DNA from: Streptomyces pseudovenezuelae
Lineage (GTDB): Bacteria; Actinomycetota; Actinomycetes; Streptomycetales; Streptomycetaceae
Reading direction: 5' to 3'
Assembly: GCF_001513955.1 (NCBI RefSeq)
Contig: NZ_KQ948155.1
Location: 1-64,000, forward strand
DNA: 64,000 nt
The notes beneath the pieces were generated by a model. That model was not told the origin of the DNA. It saw only the letters and a program-made list of their open reading frames with translations, and ran no database searches. Made by a program: the position numbers and the translations under genes. Of this stretch, positions 15,466-24,227 are shown one piece after another; within the stretch, counting starts at the first letter, position 1, and every line of letters begins with the position of its first letter.

Positions 15466-18400
15466 TCAGTCGAACCAGCGGTCCCGCGCCAGTTCCTCCG
15501 TGCGGGTCGGGTCCTCCAGCAGGGCCGCCACCTCGAAGCGCCGAGGCCACTGGCCCGCCGCCCAGGCCAGGCCCGCCGCCACGCCCTCCAGGGTCGAGGC
15601 GTGCAGGACGCCGTCGTGCGTCAGACGCCAGTCGATCTCCACGCCGTCGACGACGAGTTCGTCGTGCTCCACGTAGGTCGAGGGGGTACGGGCGCCCAGC
15701 AGCACCCCGACCGGCTCCGGTACGTCGTGCTCGGTGCCCTCGGAGTCGACGGAACCGGTGACGGACTCGCTGAGGCGCCGGACCTGGAAGAGGTCGGCCA
15801 GTTCGGCCGCCCGGGACGGGCGGACCGGCAACAGGGGGACGCCCTGGGTGAAGGGCAGCAGGTCGGGCGAGTCGACGACCACCGCGTCGGCGGCGTCCAC
15901 GACCCCCACCCGGCCGTCGGTCACGGCCCGCAGCTCGTCGGGCAGGGTGACCTGTTCGGGGTCCAGATCGGCCAACGCGCTGTACAGGGCGTGCAGTTGG
16001 GACGCGGTCACTCGGCGGTCGGGGTCGGCGAGGCGGTCCAGCAGTTCAGCCGCCCCGCCCGGCTCCTCCAGCAGCGCGGCCACCGAGGTCCGCACCCCCA
16101 GCGCCCGCAGCACCTGCTCGTCGTCGAAGCCGGTCGCGTCCGCCTCCTCGTACAGCCCGCGCAGGAGGGGGTCTCCCCCGGCCGCCAGCAGTCCGGCGGG
16201 GCGGCGGCCGTCGAGCACCGGGTTCCCGCGCAACCACCAGGCGGTGTACGGCCGTACGAGTTCATGGGTGCCGTCCGGCAGGAGAACGCGGACCTGCTGG
16301 GTGATCGCGTCCCGGAGGGGCGGCTGGGCCAGCAGGGCCAGCGCCTCGGGCCACTTGTCCTCGTCGACCAGGTCGAGATCGCGCACGGCGACCAGTTCGG
16401 TGGCGACCGGCGGTACCGGGCTGTCCGGGAAGCGGTCGAGGATGTCCTCGCACCACACGTCCACGGCGTCCAGCAGCCCGGCGTCGTCCGGTTCGGCGAA
16501 GTCGCCCTCGCGCGGCTCCAGTTCGTCCGGGTCCAGCACCACGTCGGTGGCGCGGACCAGGGCGAAACCGGCGAGCACCCCGCAGGCGGCGAGGGGCTGT
16601 TCGCCCCACTTCCCGGCCAGGTCGGCGTCCACGAAGGCGAGTTCGTCCTCACGCATGACCCGCGCGAACGGGCTCCCGGGCAGGACGAGTTCACCGGCGG
16701 GGACCAGCTCCCCCTCCTCGTCGGGCAGAGCGAGCGCGCCCAGCCACGGCTCCTCGCCGGGCTCCAGGCCCGCGTCCCGGACGAGCGCGAGGACGGTGTC
16801 CGCCAGTTCCTCGGCGTCCGGGGTGTCCTCCTCCCAGCTCATGCCTCCGTCGTCGTCCAGGGAGGCGGCCACGGCGGCCCGCACCTGGGGCGTGGTGAGC
16901 ACCGCGCGCGCGGTCGCGGGCAGCGCGCCCAGCTTCTCCAGGAGCGGGTGGGCGGCGGCCGGGTGGGCGACCTTGAGGCCGAGCCGGGCGAGGATCTCGG
17001 CGTCGATCACGGGCCCGTCCGAGGTGGGCAGCAGCACCTGCCGGGGCCCGATCGTCGTCCGTCCGTCGGCCAGCGGCACGGGAAGGCCGGAGAGCCGGTC
17101 GGGGTCGACGCCCGCGAGGCTGTCGTAGAGCCGCTGCCACCACTCCGGTTCCTTCTCCAGGCCCGCCAGCCGGTCGATCGCGTCCGTCAGCGGAACCCGG
17201 GCGACGCCCAAGGTGCGCAGTTCCACCCGCCGTTCGAGACCGGCGGGCAGCAGCGTGGGCAGCACCTCGGCGAGCACCCGTACGGTGTCGGCGCCCGCGC
17301 CCTCGACGACCTCGGCCTCGCGCGGACGCAGGGCCTCGGGCAGTTCCGAGTCGTCGCCGGGGTCGAGTGCGGGCGGGAGGAAGGCGGTTCGCGGGAGCCG
17401 GTCGAGAATCGCCTGGCGCAGCGCCCCGTCCAGCTCGCCCTTGCCCAGCGGGCCGGGCACCAGCGCGATGATCCCCTCGCTCACCGGCCGCCAGCCGGCG
17501 AGGAGTTCGGTGTACACGTCCGCCGCGCGCTGCACGAGGAAGTCGGTGAGGGGCCCGGGGGACGCGTGCCGGCGAGTGGTGTCCAGCGGGAAGGACGCGA
17601 TGAGCAGCGCGGGGACGCCGAGCGGTTCGTCGCTGGGCGTCGGGGCGTGCACGACGGGGCTGGTGCGGGGATGGGCCGGGGTGCCGTCGGCGTCGGCGGG
17701 CACGGCCCAGGTCAGCGACCAGTGCGGCCGCAGCCGCTCCTCGACGGACCGGCCGGCGAGCAGTTCGGGGGTGAGCGGCCCGTGCGCGGACGCGGTACGC
17801 CACCGGGTCGTACCGTCGCGCGAGTCCTCCACGACGGTGAGCCCGTCCTCGGTGCGGCGGCTGATCGTACGGGTCGTCTCCGTCTCGATCACGACCTCCT
17901 CCAGCCCGGGGAGGGCGAGGAGCAGGGCGTCGTCGACGGCGTCGAGCAGGCGCTCGGCGAGGTCGGCGGCGGCGCTGTCGCGCAGCGGGAGGATGACGAC
18001 GGTGTCGTAGGGGGCGGGCGCGCTGCCCTCGGCGGCGAACGGGAGCCGCAGCAGCGGCACATGGCCGTCACGGCGGCGGATCTCGTCGCCGAGGCCGGGG
18101 CTGTGGCGGGCGGTGTCAGCGGCGTGGTCGCGGGCCTCGGCCAGGGACCAGCGGACCCCGCCGTGGCGGCCGACGACGGCGGGCTCGTCGGTGACGGCGA
18201 GCACGGCGGCGAAGCCGACGCCGAAGCGGCCGACCGAGCCGTCCGCGTTGTCCCGCTTGGCGGAGGCGCGGAGCGTGGAGAGGGACTCGACACCGGCCGC
18301 GTCCAGCGGGGCACCGGTGTTGGCGGCGAACAGGACGCCCTCGCGCAGGGTGAGCCGGAGCCGTCCCGGCACGCCCGCCCTGGCCGCCGCGTCGGCGGCG

Positions 18401-18582
18401 TTCTGCGCGAGCTCGACGACGAGTCGGTCCCGGTACCCGCCGAGGACGAGGTCCTCCTCGGCGTTGGCGTCCTCCCGGAACCGGGCGGGGCTGGTGGCCC
18501 AGGCGTCCAGCACCCCTCGCCGGAGCCGGGCGGTCCCGAACGGGTCGGCACCCTCGGCAGCGGGCCGCACGAACTTGCTCAC
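15466..18582 (-). CDS. sacsin N-terminal ATP-binding-like (HSP90/GHKL) protein
   Basis: A large protein of about 1038 aa. Residues about 45-170 carry a GHKL ATPase fold: ELAQNAADAAAR (N-box, Mg-binding Asn), FAANTGAPLDAAG (DxG-type loop) and GRFGVGFAAVLAVTD (G-rich lid), resembling the HSP90-like domain of sacsin. The remaining 850 residues are acidic, Leu-rich and without recognised catalytic motifs. The GTG at 18582 is chosen because GAGGAGA lies 6-8 nt upstream. Related actinobacterial proteins are annotated only by the ATPase domain; chaperone-like or defence-related roles are both conceivable. It is divergent from the ECF sigma gene. Confidence 0.8.
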   Translation of the reverse strand: MSKFVRPAAEGADPFGTARLRRGVLDAWATSPARFREDANAEEDLVLGGYRDRLVVELAQNAADAAARAGVPGRLRLTLREGVLFAANTGAPLDAAGVESLSTLRASAKRDNADGSVGRFGVGFAAVLAVTDEPAVVGRHGGVRWSLAEARDHAADTARHSPGLGDEIRRRDGHVPLLRLPFAAEGSAPAPYDTVVILPLRDSAAADLAERLLDAVDDALLLALPGLEEVVIETETTRTISRRTEDGLTVVEDSRDGTTRWRTASAHGPLTPELLAGRSVEERLRPHWSLTWAVPADADGTPAHPRTSPVVHAPTPSDEPLGVPALLIASFPLDTTRRHASPGPLTDFLVQRAADVYTELLAGWRPVSEGIIALVPGPLGKGELDGALRQAILDRLPRTAFLPPALDPGDDSELPEALRPREAEVVEGAGADTVRVLAEVLPTLLPAGLERRVELRTLGVARVPLTDAIDRLAGLEKEPEWWQRLYDSLAGVDPDRLSGLPVPLADGRTTIGPRQVLLPTSDGPVIDAEILARLGLKVAHPAAAHPLLEKLGALPATARAVLTTPQVRAAVAASLDDDGGMSWEEDTPDAEELADTVLALVRDAGLEPGEEPWLGALALPDEEGELVPAGELVLPGSPFARVMREDELAFVDADLAGKWGEQPLAACGVLAGFALVRATDVVLDPDELEPREGDFAEPDDAGLLDAVDVWCEDILDRFPDSPVPPVATELVAVRDLDLVDEDKWPEALALLAQPPLRDAITQQVRVLLPDGTHELVRPYTAWWLRGNPVLDGRRPAGLLAAGGDPLLRGLYEEADATGFDDEQVLRALGVRTSVAALLEEPGGAAELLDRLADPDRRVTASQLHALYSALADLDPEQVTLPDELRAVTDGRVGVVDAADAVVVDSPDLLPFTQGVPLLPVRPSRAAELADLFQVRRLSESVTGSVDSEGTEHDVPEPVGVLLGARTPSTYVEHDELVVDGVEIDWRLTHDGVLHASTLEGVAAGLAWAAGQWPRRFEVAALLEDPTRTEELARDRWFD

Positions 18583-18751
18583 GTTGACTCTCCTCATCGG
18601 CGTGACGATGAAGGTACCGCGACGCGGAAGGACGGAAACGCCGCCCCGGTGGCCCTCACACCTCGTCCGCGGGGGAACCGGATTGCCGCGAGCGGCGAAG
18701 TACGGGTGAAAGCCCGAGCTTCACCGCGCTACAGCGACGAAAGGAGCCCCG

Positions 18752-19369
18752 ATGACCGTCGAACCGGGCGTCAGAGTGGGGCAGGACAGCGACGCCTCGG
18801 TGATCGAACGGTCGTGGGACGAGCCCGAGGAGTTCGCCGCGCTCTTCGACCGTCACGCCGATTCGGTGCACCGCTACGCGGCCCGCCGGCTGGGCGGGGA
18901 GGCGGCCGAGGACGTGATGGCGGAGACCTTCACCACCGCGTTCCAGCAGCGCTTCCGGTACCGCACGGAGGCGTCCGACGCCCGTCCCTGGCTGTTCGGC
19001 ATCGCGACCAACCTCATCGGCCGCCACCGGCGGGCCGAGGCCCGGCGGCTGAAGACCCTCGCCCGGCTGCCCGCGACCGCCCCCGGCACACCGGCCGAGG
19101 AGACGGTCGCGGACCGGGTGGCCGCGCGCGTCAGCGCCCAGGCGGTCGGCGGCGAACTCGCCGGTGCGCTGGCCCGGTTGCCCGCCCGGCACCGGGACGT
19201 GCTGCTGCTGGTCGCCTGGGCCGACCTCGGCTACGAGGAGGTCGCGGCCGCCCTCGGTGTGCCGGTGGGGACGGTCCGGTCGCGGCTGCACCGGGCTCGC
19301 AGAAAACTTCGTGAGGCATTGGGCGGATCCGATCCGACCGCTCTTCGAGAGGAATCCGACGATGAATGA
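18752..19369 (+). CDS. ECF-type RNA polymerase sigma factor
   Basis: A 205-aa sigma factor with region 2 at about residues 28-95 (FAALFDRHADSVHRYAARR, then DARPWLFGIATNLIGRHRR) and region 4 at about 130-190 (LARLPARHRDVLLLVAWADLGYEEVAAALGVPVGTVRSRLHRARRKL, where the HTH is visible). AAAGGAG lies upstream of the ATG. The stop overlaps the start of the next gene by 8 bp, indicating translational coupling with a membrane-anchored partner that is probably its regulator. Confidence 0.92.
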   Translation: MTVEPGVRVGQDSDASVIERSWDEPEEFAALFDRHADSVHRYAARRLGGEAAEDVMAETFTTAFQQRFRYRTEASDARPWLFGIATNLIGRHRRAEARRLKTLARLPATAPGTPAEETVADRVAARVSAQAVGGELAGALARLPARHRDVLLLVAWADLGYEEVAAALGVPVGTVRSRLHRARRKLREALGGSDPTALREESDDE

Positions 19370-20306
19370 GATCGAGCTCCTGAGGGAGTGGGACGCGGAC
19401 GCGCCCCCTCTCTCGGACACCGCCCGCGCCCGCGCCCGCTTCCGTCTCCAGCAGGCGATGGGGGCCACCGCAGCCCCCGTCGGCGTGGCCGGCGTCGGCC
19501 GCCGTCCGCTGTTGCGGATCGCCGTGGCCGGTGTCGCCGCGGCGGCCGTCACCGCGACCGTGGTGGTCACCCAGGACACGGGGACCGAACCCCGTACCCG
19601 CACGGTCAGCGCGACGACCGTGCTGCGGGGGGCTGCCGCCGAGGCCCTGCGCACCGAGAAGCCCGTCGCCCCGCGCGACGACCAGTTCATCTACACCAAG
19701 GAGGTCATCGAGGAGACCCCGGTCTCGGGCGGCCCGGCGAAGACGTACGTCGACGAGAGCTGGAACTCGGTCGACGGGTCCAAGAAGTCGTACGTCAGTG
19801 AACTGGGCCACAAGCAGTGGGTGCCGCCGTTCCAGAAGGGGCAGTCCACCTGGCCGCCGAGCCGTTGGTCGGAGCTGAAGCAGCTGCCCACCGACCCGGC
19901 GAAGCTGACGGCCACCCTGCGCGACATGGGCGGCAGGCCGGACTACGGCCGGCCGACCAAGGCCGACGAGTGGCCGATGGTCCAGTACTTCCTCTCCGGT
20001 CTGCTCCGCAACGCCGTCCTGCCCAAGGGGCTGCGCTCCGCGGCGTTCGAGGCGCTCGCCTCCGTTCCCGGGGTGACGGTGCTGCCGGGCCGGACCGAGG
20101 TCGACGGACGCGCGGCGATCGCCATCCGGTACGTGGGCCCGTCCGGCACTCCCTGGCAGGGCAGCGGGCGGATGCTGCTCTTCGACGCGAAGTCGTACCA
20201 GTACCTCGGGACACGTGAGAGTCGCAAGGCGGGCGGCAAAACCTACGAACAGTGGTCACACCTCACAGCCCAGGCCGTGGTCGACCGCGTGTTCCAGCGC
20301 CCCTGA
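19362..20306 (+). CDS. CU044_5270 family protein, probable sigma-factor partner
   Basis: A 314-aa protein. The N-terminal segment (IELLREWDADAPPLSDTARARARFRL) precedes one membrane helix (LLRIAVAGVAAAAVTATVVVT, about residues 47-67). An extracytoplasmic domain of about 245 aa follows, rich in aromatic residues and ending in an EQWSHLTAQAVV segment. Proteins of this family commonly sit directly downstream of ECF sigma factors in actinomycetes. The 8-bp overlap with the sigma gene and the single-pass topology suggest an anti-sigma or signal-sensing role, though no ZAS zinc motif is present, so this is inference. Confidence 0.75.
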   Translation: MNEIELLREWDADAPPLSDTARARARFRLQQAMGATAAPVGVAGVGRRPLLRIAVAGVAAAAVTATVVVTQDTGTEPRTRTVSATTVLRGAAAEALRTEKPVAPRDDQFIYTKEVIEETPVSGGPAKTYVDESWNSVDGSKKSYVSELGHKQWVPPFQKGQSTWPPSRWSELKQLPTDPAKLTATLRDMGGRPDYGRPTKADEWPMVQYFLSGLLRNAVLPKGLRSAAFEALASVPGVTVLPGRTEVDGRAAIAIRYVGPSGTPWQGSGRMLLFDAKSYQYLGTRESRKAGGKTYEQWSHLTAQAVVDRVFQRP

Positions 20307-20317
20307 ACCGACAGGCC

Positions 20318-21244
20318 CTACGAGTGGCCCAGTTCCGCCGCCGTCTCGTCCGCGGTCTCCGGCACCGAGCCGGAGTCCCGGGCGGGGCGCAGCGGGAACG
20401 GGTCCACCCGGGTCTCGTCGATCACCGGAAGGGCGGGCTGCGGCGGCTTGGGCATGACGGCCGCCTCCGAGTGGCCACCGCAGCCGTAGGACAGCGAGAC
20501 CACACGGCCGTCGGCGGGGGCGAACTCGTTCGCGCACAGACCGAAGGCCTGGCCGAGCGAGCCGCCCAGCGGGACCAGGAAGCCGCAGCTGACGCAGGGC
20601 GCCGGGGCCGCCTGGGCCATCGGCGTCTTCGCGCCGAAGGAGTCCTCCCAGCGGTCGGCGGCGACGTGCAGGCCGTAGCGGGACAGGACGCGGGCCCGGC
20701 GCATGCCCAGTTCCTCGGCGACCGCGGCGATCGAGCCGCGGGTCGGGGCCACCGGCAGGTGCGACGGGGAGCCCGCCGTGAGCTCCGCGTCCTCGGCCTC
20801 GACCAGCTCGGCCATCTCCGTGGAGACGGGCGCGCTCGGCAGCGGCTCGTCCTCGCCGGTGTAGCCGGGCTCCAGGCGCAGGTCCTCGGCGTCGGTGGGG
20901 AGCAGATCGCCGGGCCCCATGTCGCCGGGGCGCAGGCGTTCGCTCCACGGCACCCACTCCGGCGCCAGCAGCGCGTCCGGGCCGGGGAGCAGGACGACCT
21001 CGTCCAGCGTCACGAGCTTGGCGCGGGAGGCGCGGGCGACCGTCACGGCCCAGCGCCAGCCCCGGTACCCGAGCTCCTTGCACTCGAAGAAGTGCGTGAC
21101 GACACGGTCTCCCTCGGAGACCAGGCCCGAGTGCTCGCCCACCACCCCGGGGGCGGCGGCCTCCTCGGCGGCGGCGCGGGCGAGGTCGACGGCCTCGGCG
21201 CACAGGCGGTCGGGGGTGCGGCTTCGCGTTGTCGCTGCGCTCAC
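20318..21244 (-). CDS. DUF3027 domain protein
   Basis: A 308-aa actinobacterial protein with no signal peptide or membrane helix. The family-typical core is at about residues 35-100 (GEHSGLVSEGDRVVTHFFECKELGYRGWRWAVTVARA) with LDEVVLLPGPDALLAPEWVPW downstream. Near the C-terminus PCVSCGFLVPLGGSLGQAFGLCANEFAPADGRVV holds spaced Cys residues (CVSCGF, LCANE), suggesting a small metal-binding element. The C-terminal 60 residues are low-complexity. Function unknown. It starts with GTG and is divergent from the MFS gene. Its stop is 11 bp from the convergent CU044_5270 gene. Confidence 0.8.
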   Translation of the reverse strand: MSAATTRSRTPDRLCAEAVDLARAAAEEAAAPGVVGEHSGLVSEGDRVVTHFFECKELGYRGWRWAVTVARASRAKLVTLDEVVLLPGPDALLAPEWVPWSERLRPGDMGPGDLLPTDAEDLRLEPGYTGEDEPLPSAPVSTEMAELVEAEDAELTAGSPSHLPVAPTRGSIAAVAEELGMRRARVLSRYGLHVAADRWEDSFGAKTPMAQAAPAPCVSCGFLVPLGGSLGQAFGLCANEFAPADGRVVSLSYGCGGHSEAAVMPKPPQPALPVIDETRVDPFPLRPARDSGSVPETADETAAELGHS

Positions 21245-21568
21245 AGGTATCGCTTCTCTCCTACGCCGTCACTCGGGTGCGCCGGCCTGAAGGCGGTGGG
21301 TGCGGACGGAGCGGACCGGAGGACCGCGTCGACGTCCGCGCCCGGTCGCGCTCGGGCGCACCTGCTCCATCCATTCTGCGGGATGCCGGAGAGGCGCGCG
21401 GCCGAGAACGTTCGCCACGGCGCGCTACGCACGCTACCTGTTCGCCGCCGCTCGGCCTACACCGACGTGATGGTTCGTTGCCTCCAGTGGGTCTGCAGTG
21501 GCACTTCATATGCGTTCATACGCGCGGTAACCGCACTACTCACAGCTTTCTCGGGGCACTATGACGGG
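21245..21568. other. 324-bp divergent intergenic region
   Basis: No gene is supported between the divergent DUF3027 and MFS genes. The notable element is a tandem direct repeat, TTCATATGCG (21505-21514) and TTCATACGCG (21515-21524), 45 nt before the MFS start and in the more AT-rich part of the region. It is a candidate regulator site or promoter element. Confidence 0.5.
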
Positions 21569-22972
21569 GTGGCAGCCGCGAGGACACCCCAGGGAGCCAC
21601 CGGGATCGGTGGCGGTTCGGGCCGGATGACAGGGCCCGTGCGCGCCGTCGGCCGTGCCCTGCACTTCCCGTTCACCGGTACGGCCCGGGGCATCCGCAAG
21701 GCCACCCACGCGCACGGGGCGGGCGAGTCCGGCCTCGGCAAGCTGATCGAACTGCACGCCGTCAACGGCGCGGGGGACGTGATGATCACCGTCGCGCTCG
21801 CCTCGACGGTGTTCTTCTCGGTGCCGACCGACGAGGCCCGTGGGCGCGTCGCGCTGTACCTCGCCATCACCATGGCGCCCTTCACGGTCCTCGCGCCCGT
21901 GATCGGCCCGCTCCTCGACCGCCTTCCGCACGGCCGCCGCGCCGCCATGGCGGGCGCCATGCTCGCCCGGGCCATGCTGGCGCTGATCATCGCCGGGGCG
22001 GTCGCCACGGGCAGCCTGGAGCTGTATCCGGCGGCCCTGGGCGTACTGGTGGCCTCCAAGGCGTACGGCGTGGTCAGAAGCGCGGTCGTGCCCCGTCTGC
22101 TCCCGCCCCGCTTCTCCCTCGTCAAGGCCAATTCCCGCGTCACCCTCGGCGGACTGCTCGCCACCGGCGTCGCGGCCCCCATCGGCGCGGGGCTCCAGGC
22201 CATCGGACCGCGCTGGCCGCTCTACGGCGCCTTCGTGATCTTCGTCGCCGGCACGTTCCTGTCCTTCTCCCTGCCGCCGAAGGTCGACTCGGCCAAGGGC
22301 GAGGACGTGGCCCTGCTCGCCGCCGACGAGGAACATCTGCACGGCCCGCACCTCAAACCGGTCAAGCGCCCCGGACTGCGTACGGTCGGCACCGCCGTCA
22401 CCCACGCCCTCGGCGCGAACGCCGCCCTGCGCTGGCTGTCCGGCTTCCTCACCTTCTTCCTCGCCTTCCTGCTGCGCGAGCATCCGCTGACCGGCGAGAG
22501 CGCGGCGGTCTCGCTGGGCCTGGTGGCGGTGTCGGCGGGCGTGGGCAACGCGCTCGGCACGGCGGTCGGCGCCTGGCTCAGGTCGCGTGCGCCGGAGATC
22601 ATCATCCTGACGGTGGTGGCTGTCGTGCTGGGCGCCGCGATCACGGCGGCGATCTTCTTCGGGGCGTTCTTGGTGGCGTGTCTGACGGCGGTCGCCGGGT
22701 TCTCGCAGGCCCTGTCCAAGCTGTCCCTGGACGCGCTGATCCAGCGGGACGTGCCCGAACTGGTCCGCACCTCGGCGTTCGCCCGCTCCGAGACGCTGCT
22801 CCAGGTGTCCTGGGTGTTCGGGGGCGCGGTGGGGATCGTGATGCCGCTCAACGGCTATCTGGGCCTGTCCGTGGCGGCCGTGGTCGTCGCCGTGGGCTGG
22901 CTGACCACCGCGAGGGGACTGCTCAGCTCGGCCCGGCACGGCGGCAGCGCCCCCAAGGCGCGAGTGGCCTAA
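21569..22972 (+). CDS. MFS transporter
   Basis: A predicted 467-aa membrane transporter with about 12 hydrophobic segments. After a polar N-terminus (RALHFPFTGTARGIRKATHAHG) the core begins with IELHAVNGAGDVMITVALAST, and the loop after TM2 contains PLLDRLPHGRRAAM, a variant of MFS motif A. The segment GARLQAIGPRWPLYG-like and ILTVVAVVLGAAITAAIFFG helices follow. The GTG at 21569 is taken as start; an ATG at 21626 is the alternative. It precedes the DUF2771-mqnB-mqnD group on the same strand by 71 bp. Substrate unknown. Confidence 0.82.
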   Translation: MAAARTPQGATGIGGGSGRMTGPVRAVGRALHFPFTGTARGIRKATHAHGAGESGLGKLIELHAVNGAGDVMITVALASTVFFSVPTDEARGRVALYLAITMAPFTVLAPVIGPLLDRLPHGRRAAMAGAMLARAMLALIIAGAVATGSLELYPAALGVLVASKAYGVVRSAVVPRLLPPRFSLVKANSRVTLGGLLATGVAAPIGAGLQAIGPRWPLYGAFVIFVAGTFLSFSLPPKVDSAKGEDVALLAADEEHLHGPHLKPVKRPGLRTVGTAVTHALGANAALRWLSGFLTFFLAFLLREHPLTGESAAVSLGLVAVSAGVGNALGTAVGAWLRSRAPEIIILTVVAVVLGAAITAAIFFGAFLVACLTAVAGFSQALSKLSLDALIQRDVPELVRTSAFARSETLLQVSWVFGGAVGIVMPLNGYLGLSVAAVVVAVGWLTTARGLLSSARHGGSAPKARVA

Positions 22973-23031
22973 CCCGGCCCTCGCGCACGGCACGCCGCAC
23001 CCCGCATAAAGGGACCGTGGGGCACGCCCGA

Positions 23032-23043
23032 TAGCCTTCGGCC
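23032..23043 (+). promoter_or_regulatory. leaderless -10 box of the DUF2771-mqnB-mqnD operon
   Basis: TAGCCT (23032-23037) is followed by 6 nt and the ATG at 23044, giving a likely leaderless transcript for the menaquinone operon. Confidence 0.55.
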
Positions 23044-23547
23044 ATGACCACGCTGCAATCCGCTGTGCGACGCCGCCGCGCCGTCGCCGCCGCCGGCCTC
23101 GTTTCCGCCGGACTGCTCGTCCTGTCGGCCTGCGACAAGCCGACGCCGCGCGTCACCGTCACGGTCGGTTCGACCTCGGTGAGCTCCGAGGCCGTCTGCT
23201 ACGACGACGGCAACGACCTCGGCCAGGCGAAGGCCACCAAGTGCGCCCTGGAGAAGTCGGACGTCAAGACGATCAAGGTCAAGCAGAGCGAGACCCTGCG
23301 CGTCGGCGTCGACCAGAAGGTCGCGGACACCGGCTGGGCCCTGTGGATCAACGGCCAGCAGATGACCTACGTCTACAAGAAGTCGTACTACGCCTTCGAC
23401 GGCGTCGACCTCTTCGCCCAGCAGCAGGGCCAGGCCCCGCAGAAGACGCTGTACATCAGCATCGTCGAGCAGGACAAGCAGTCCTCCGGCCAGAGCAAGG
23501 CGTACAAGGGCGTGTGGAACTTCAAGCTGGAGAACTCCGACTACTGA
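23044..23547 (+). CDS. DUF2771 family lipoprotein
   Basis: A 167-aa predicted lipoprotein. A twin-basic n-region (VRRRRAVAAAG), a hydrophobic core and the lipobox LSAC (Cys at about residue 30) are present. The mature part is a small hydrophilic domain with WALWINGQQMTYVYKKSYYAF and VWNFKLENSDY, as in DUF2771 proteins. It starts the operon with mqnB (14 bp downstream) and mqnD, from an apparently leaderless promoter. Function is unknown; its conserved-looking placement before menaquinone genes hints at a link to the envelope quinone pool, but this is only contextual. Confidence 0.85.
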   Translation: MTTLQSAVRRRRAVAAAGLVSAGLLVLSACDKPTPRVTVTVGSTSVSSEAVCYDDGNDLGQAKATKCALEKSDVKTIKVKQSETLRVGVDQKVADTGWALWINGQQMTYVYKKSYYAFDGVDLFAQQQGQAPQKTLYISIVEQDKQSSGQSKAYKGVWNFKLENSDY

Positions 23548-23561
23548 TCCGCCGTATCCCG

Positions 23562-24227
23562 ATGCGCATCCTCGTGGCCACCGCCGTCCCCGTCGAACGG
23601 GACGCGGTGGCCCGCGCGTTCACGGGCCCGGCGCCGGACGTCGACGTCGTCGCCGCGGGGGTCGGGCCCGCTCTCGCCGCGGCCTCCACCGCCACCGCGC
23701 TCACCCGGGCCGCGCTGGCGGGCGCTCCCTACGGCCTGGTGGTCTCCGCCGGGATCGGCGGCGGCTTCCTGCCGCACGCGCCGGTCGGCTCCCTCGTCGT
23801 CGCCGACGAGATCACCGCGGCCGACCTCGGGGCGGAGACCGCCGACGGGTTCGTGCCGGTGACCGAGCTGGGCTTCGGGGCCGTCACCCACCGCCCGCCC
23901 GAGGCCCTCGTACGGGCCGCGGCGGCCGCGACCGGGGCGCGGGCCGGGGCCGTGCTCACCGTGTCCACGGTGACCGGTACGGCCGCCCGCGCGGCCGCTC
24001 TGCGAGAACGCCACCCCACCGCCCTCGCCGAGGCCATGGAGGGCTTCGGGGTCGCCGAGGCGGCCGGGGTACACGGGGTGCCCGTGCTGGAGATCCGTGC
24101 CGTGTCCAACCCGGTCGGTCCGCGCGACCGCGCCGCCTGGCGCATCGGCGACGCGCTCGCGGCCCTGACGGAGGGGTTCGGGAAGCTGACGCCCGTACTG
24201 GAGAGTTGGAGACACCATGACGACTGA
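23562..24227 (+). CDS. mqnB: futalosine hydrolase
   Basis: A 221-aa nucleosidase that cleaves futalosine to dehypoxanthine futalosine plus hypoxanthine in the futalosine route to menaquinone. It belongs to the phosphorylase/hydrolase family related to MTA/SAH nucleosidases. Evidence includes ILVATAVPVERDAV at the N-terminus, VVSAGIGGGF (nucleoside-binding glycine loop), AEAMEGFGVAEAA (the Met-Glu pair that contacts the ribose) and EIRAVSNPVGPRDR, where Ser/Asn and Asp close the active site. It overlaps mqnD by 11 bp, consistent with coupled translation. Confidence 0.93.
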   Translation: MRILVATAVPVERDAVARAFTGPAPDVDVVAAGVGPALAAASTATALTRAALAGAPYGLVVSAGIGGGFLPHAPVGSLVVADEITAADLGAETADGFVPVTELGFGAVTHRPPEALVRAAAAATGARAGAVLTVSTVTGTAARAAALRERHPTALAEAMEGFGVAEAAGVHGVPVLEIRAVSNPVGPRDRAAWRIGDALAALTEGFGKLTPVLESWRHHDD

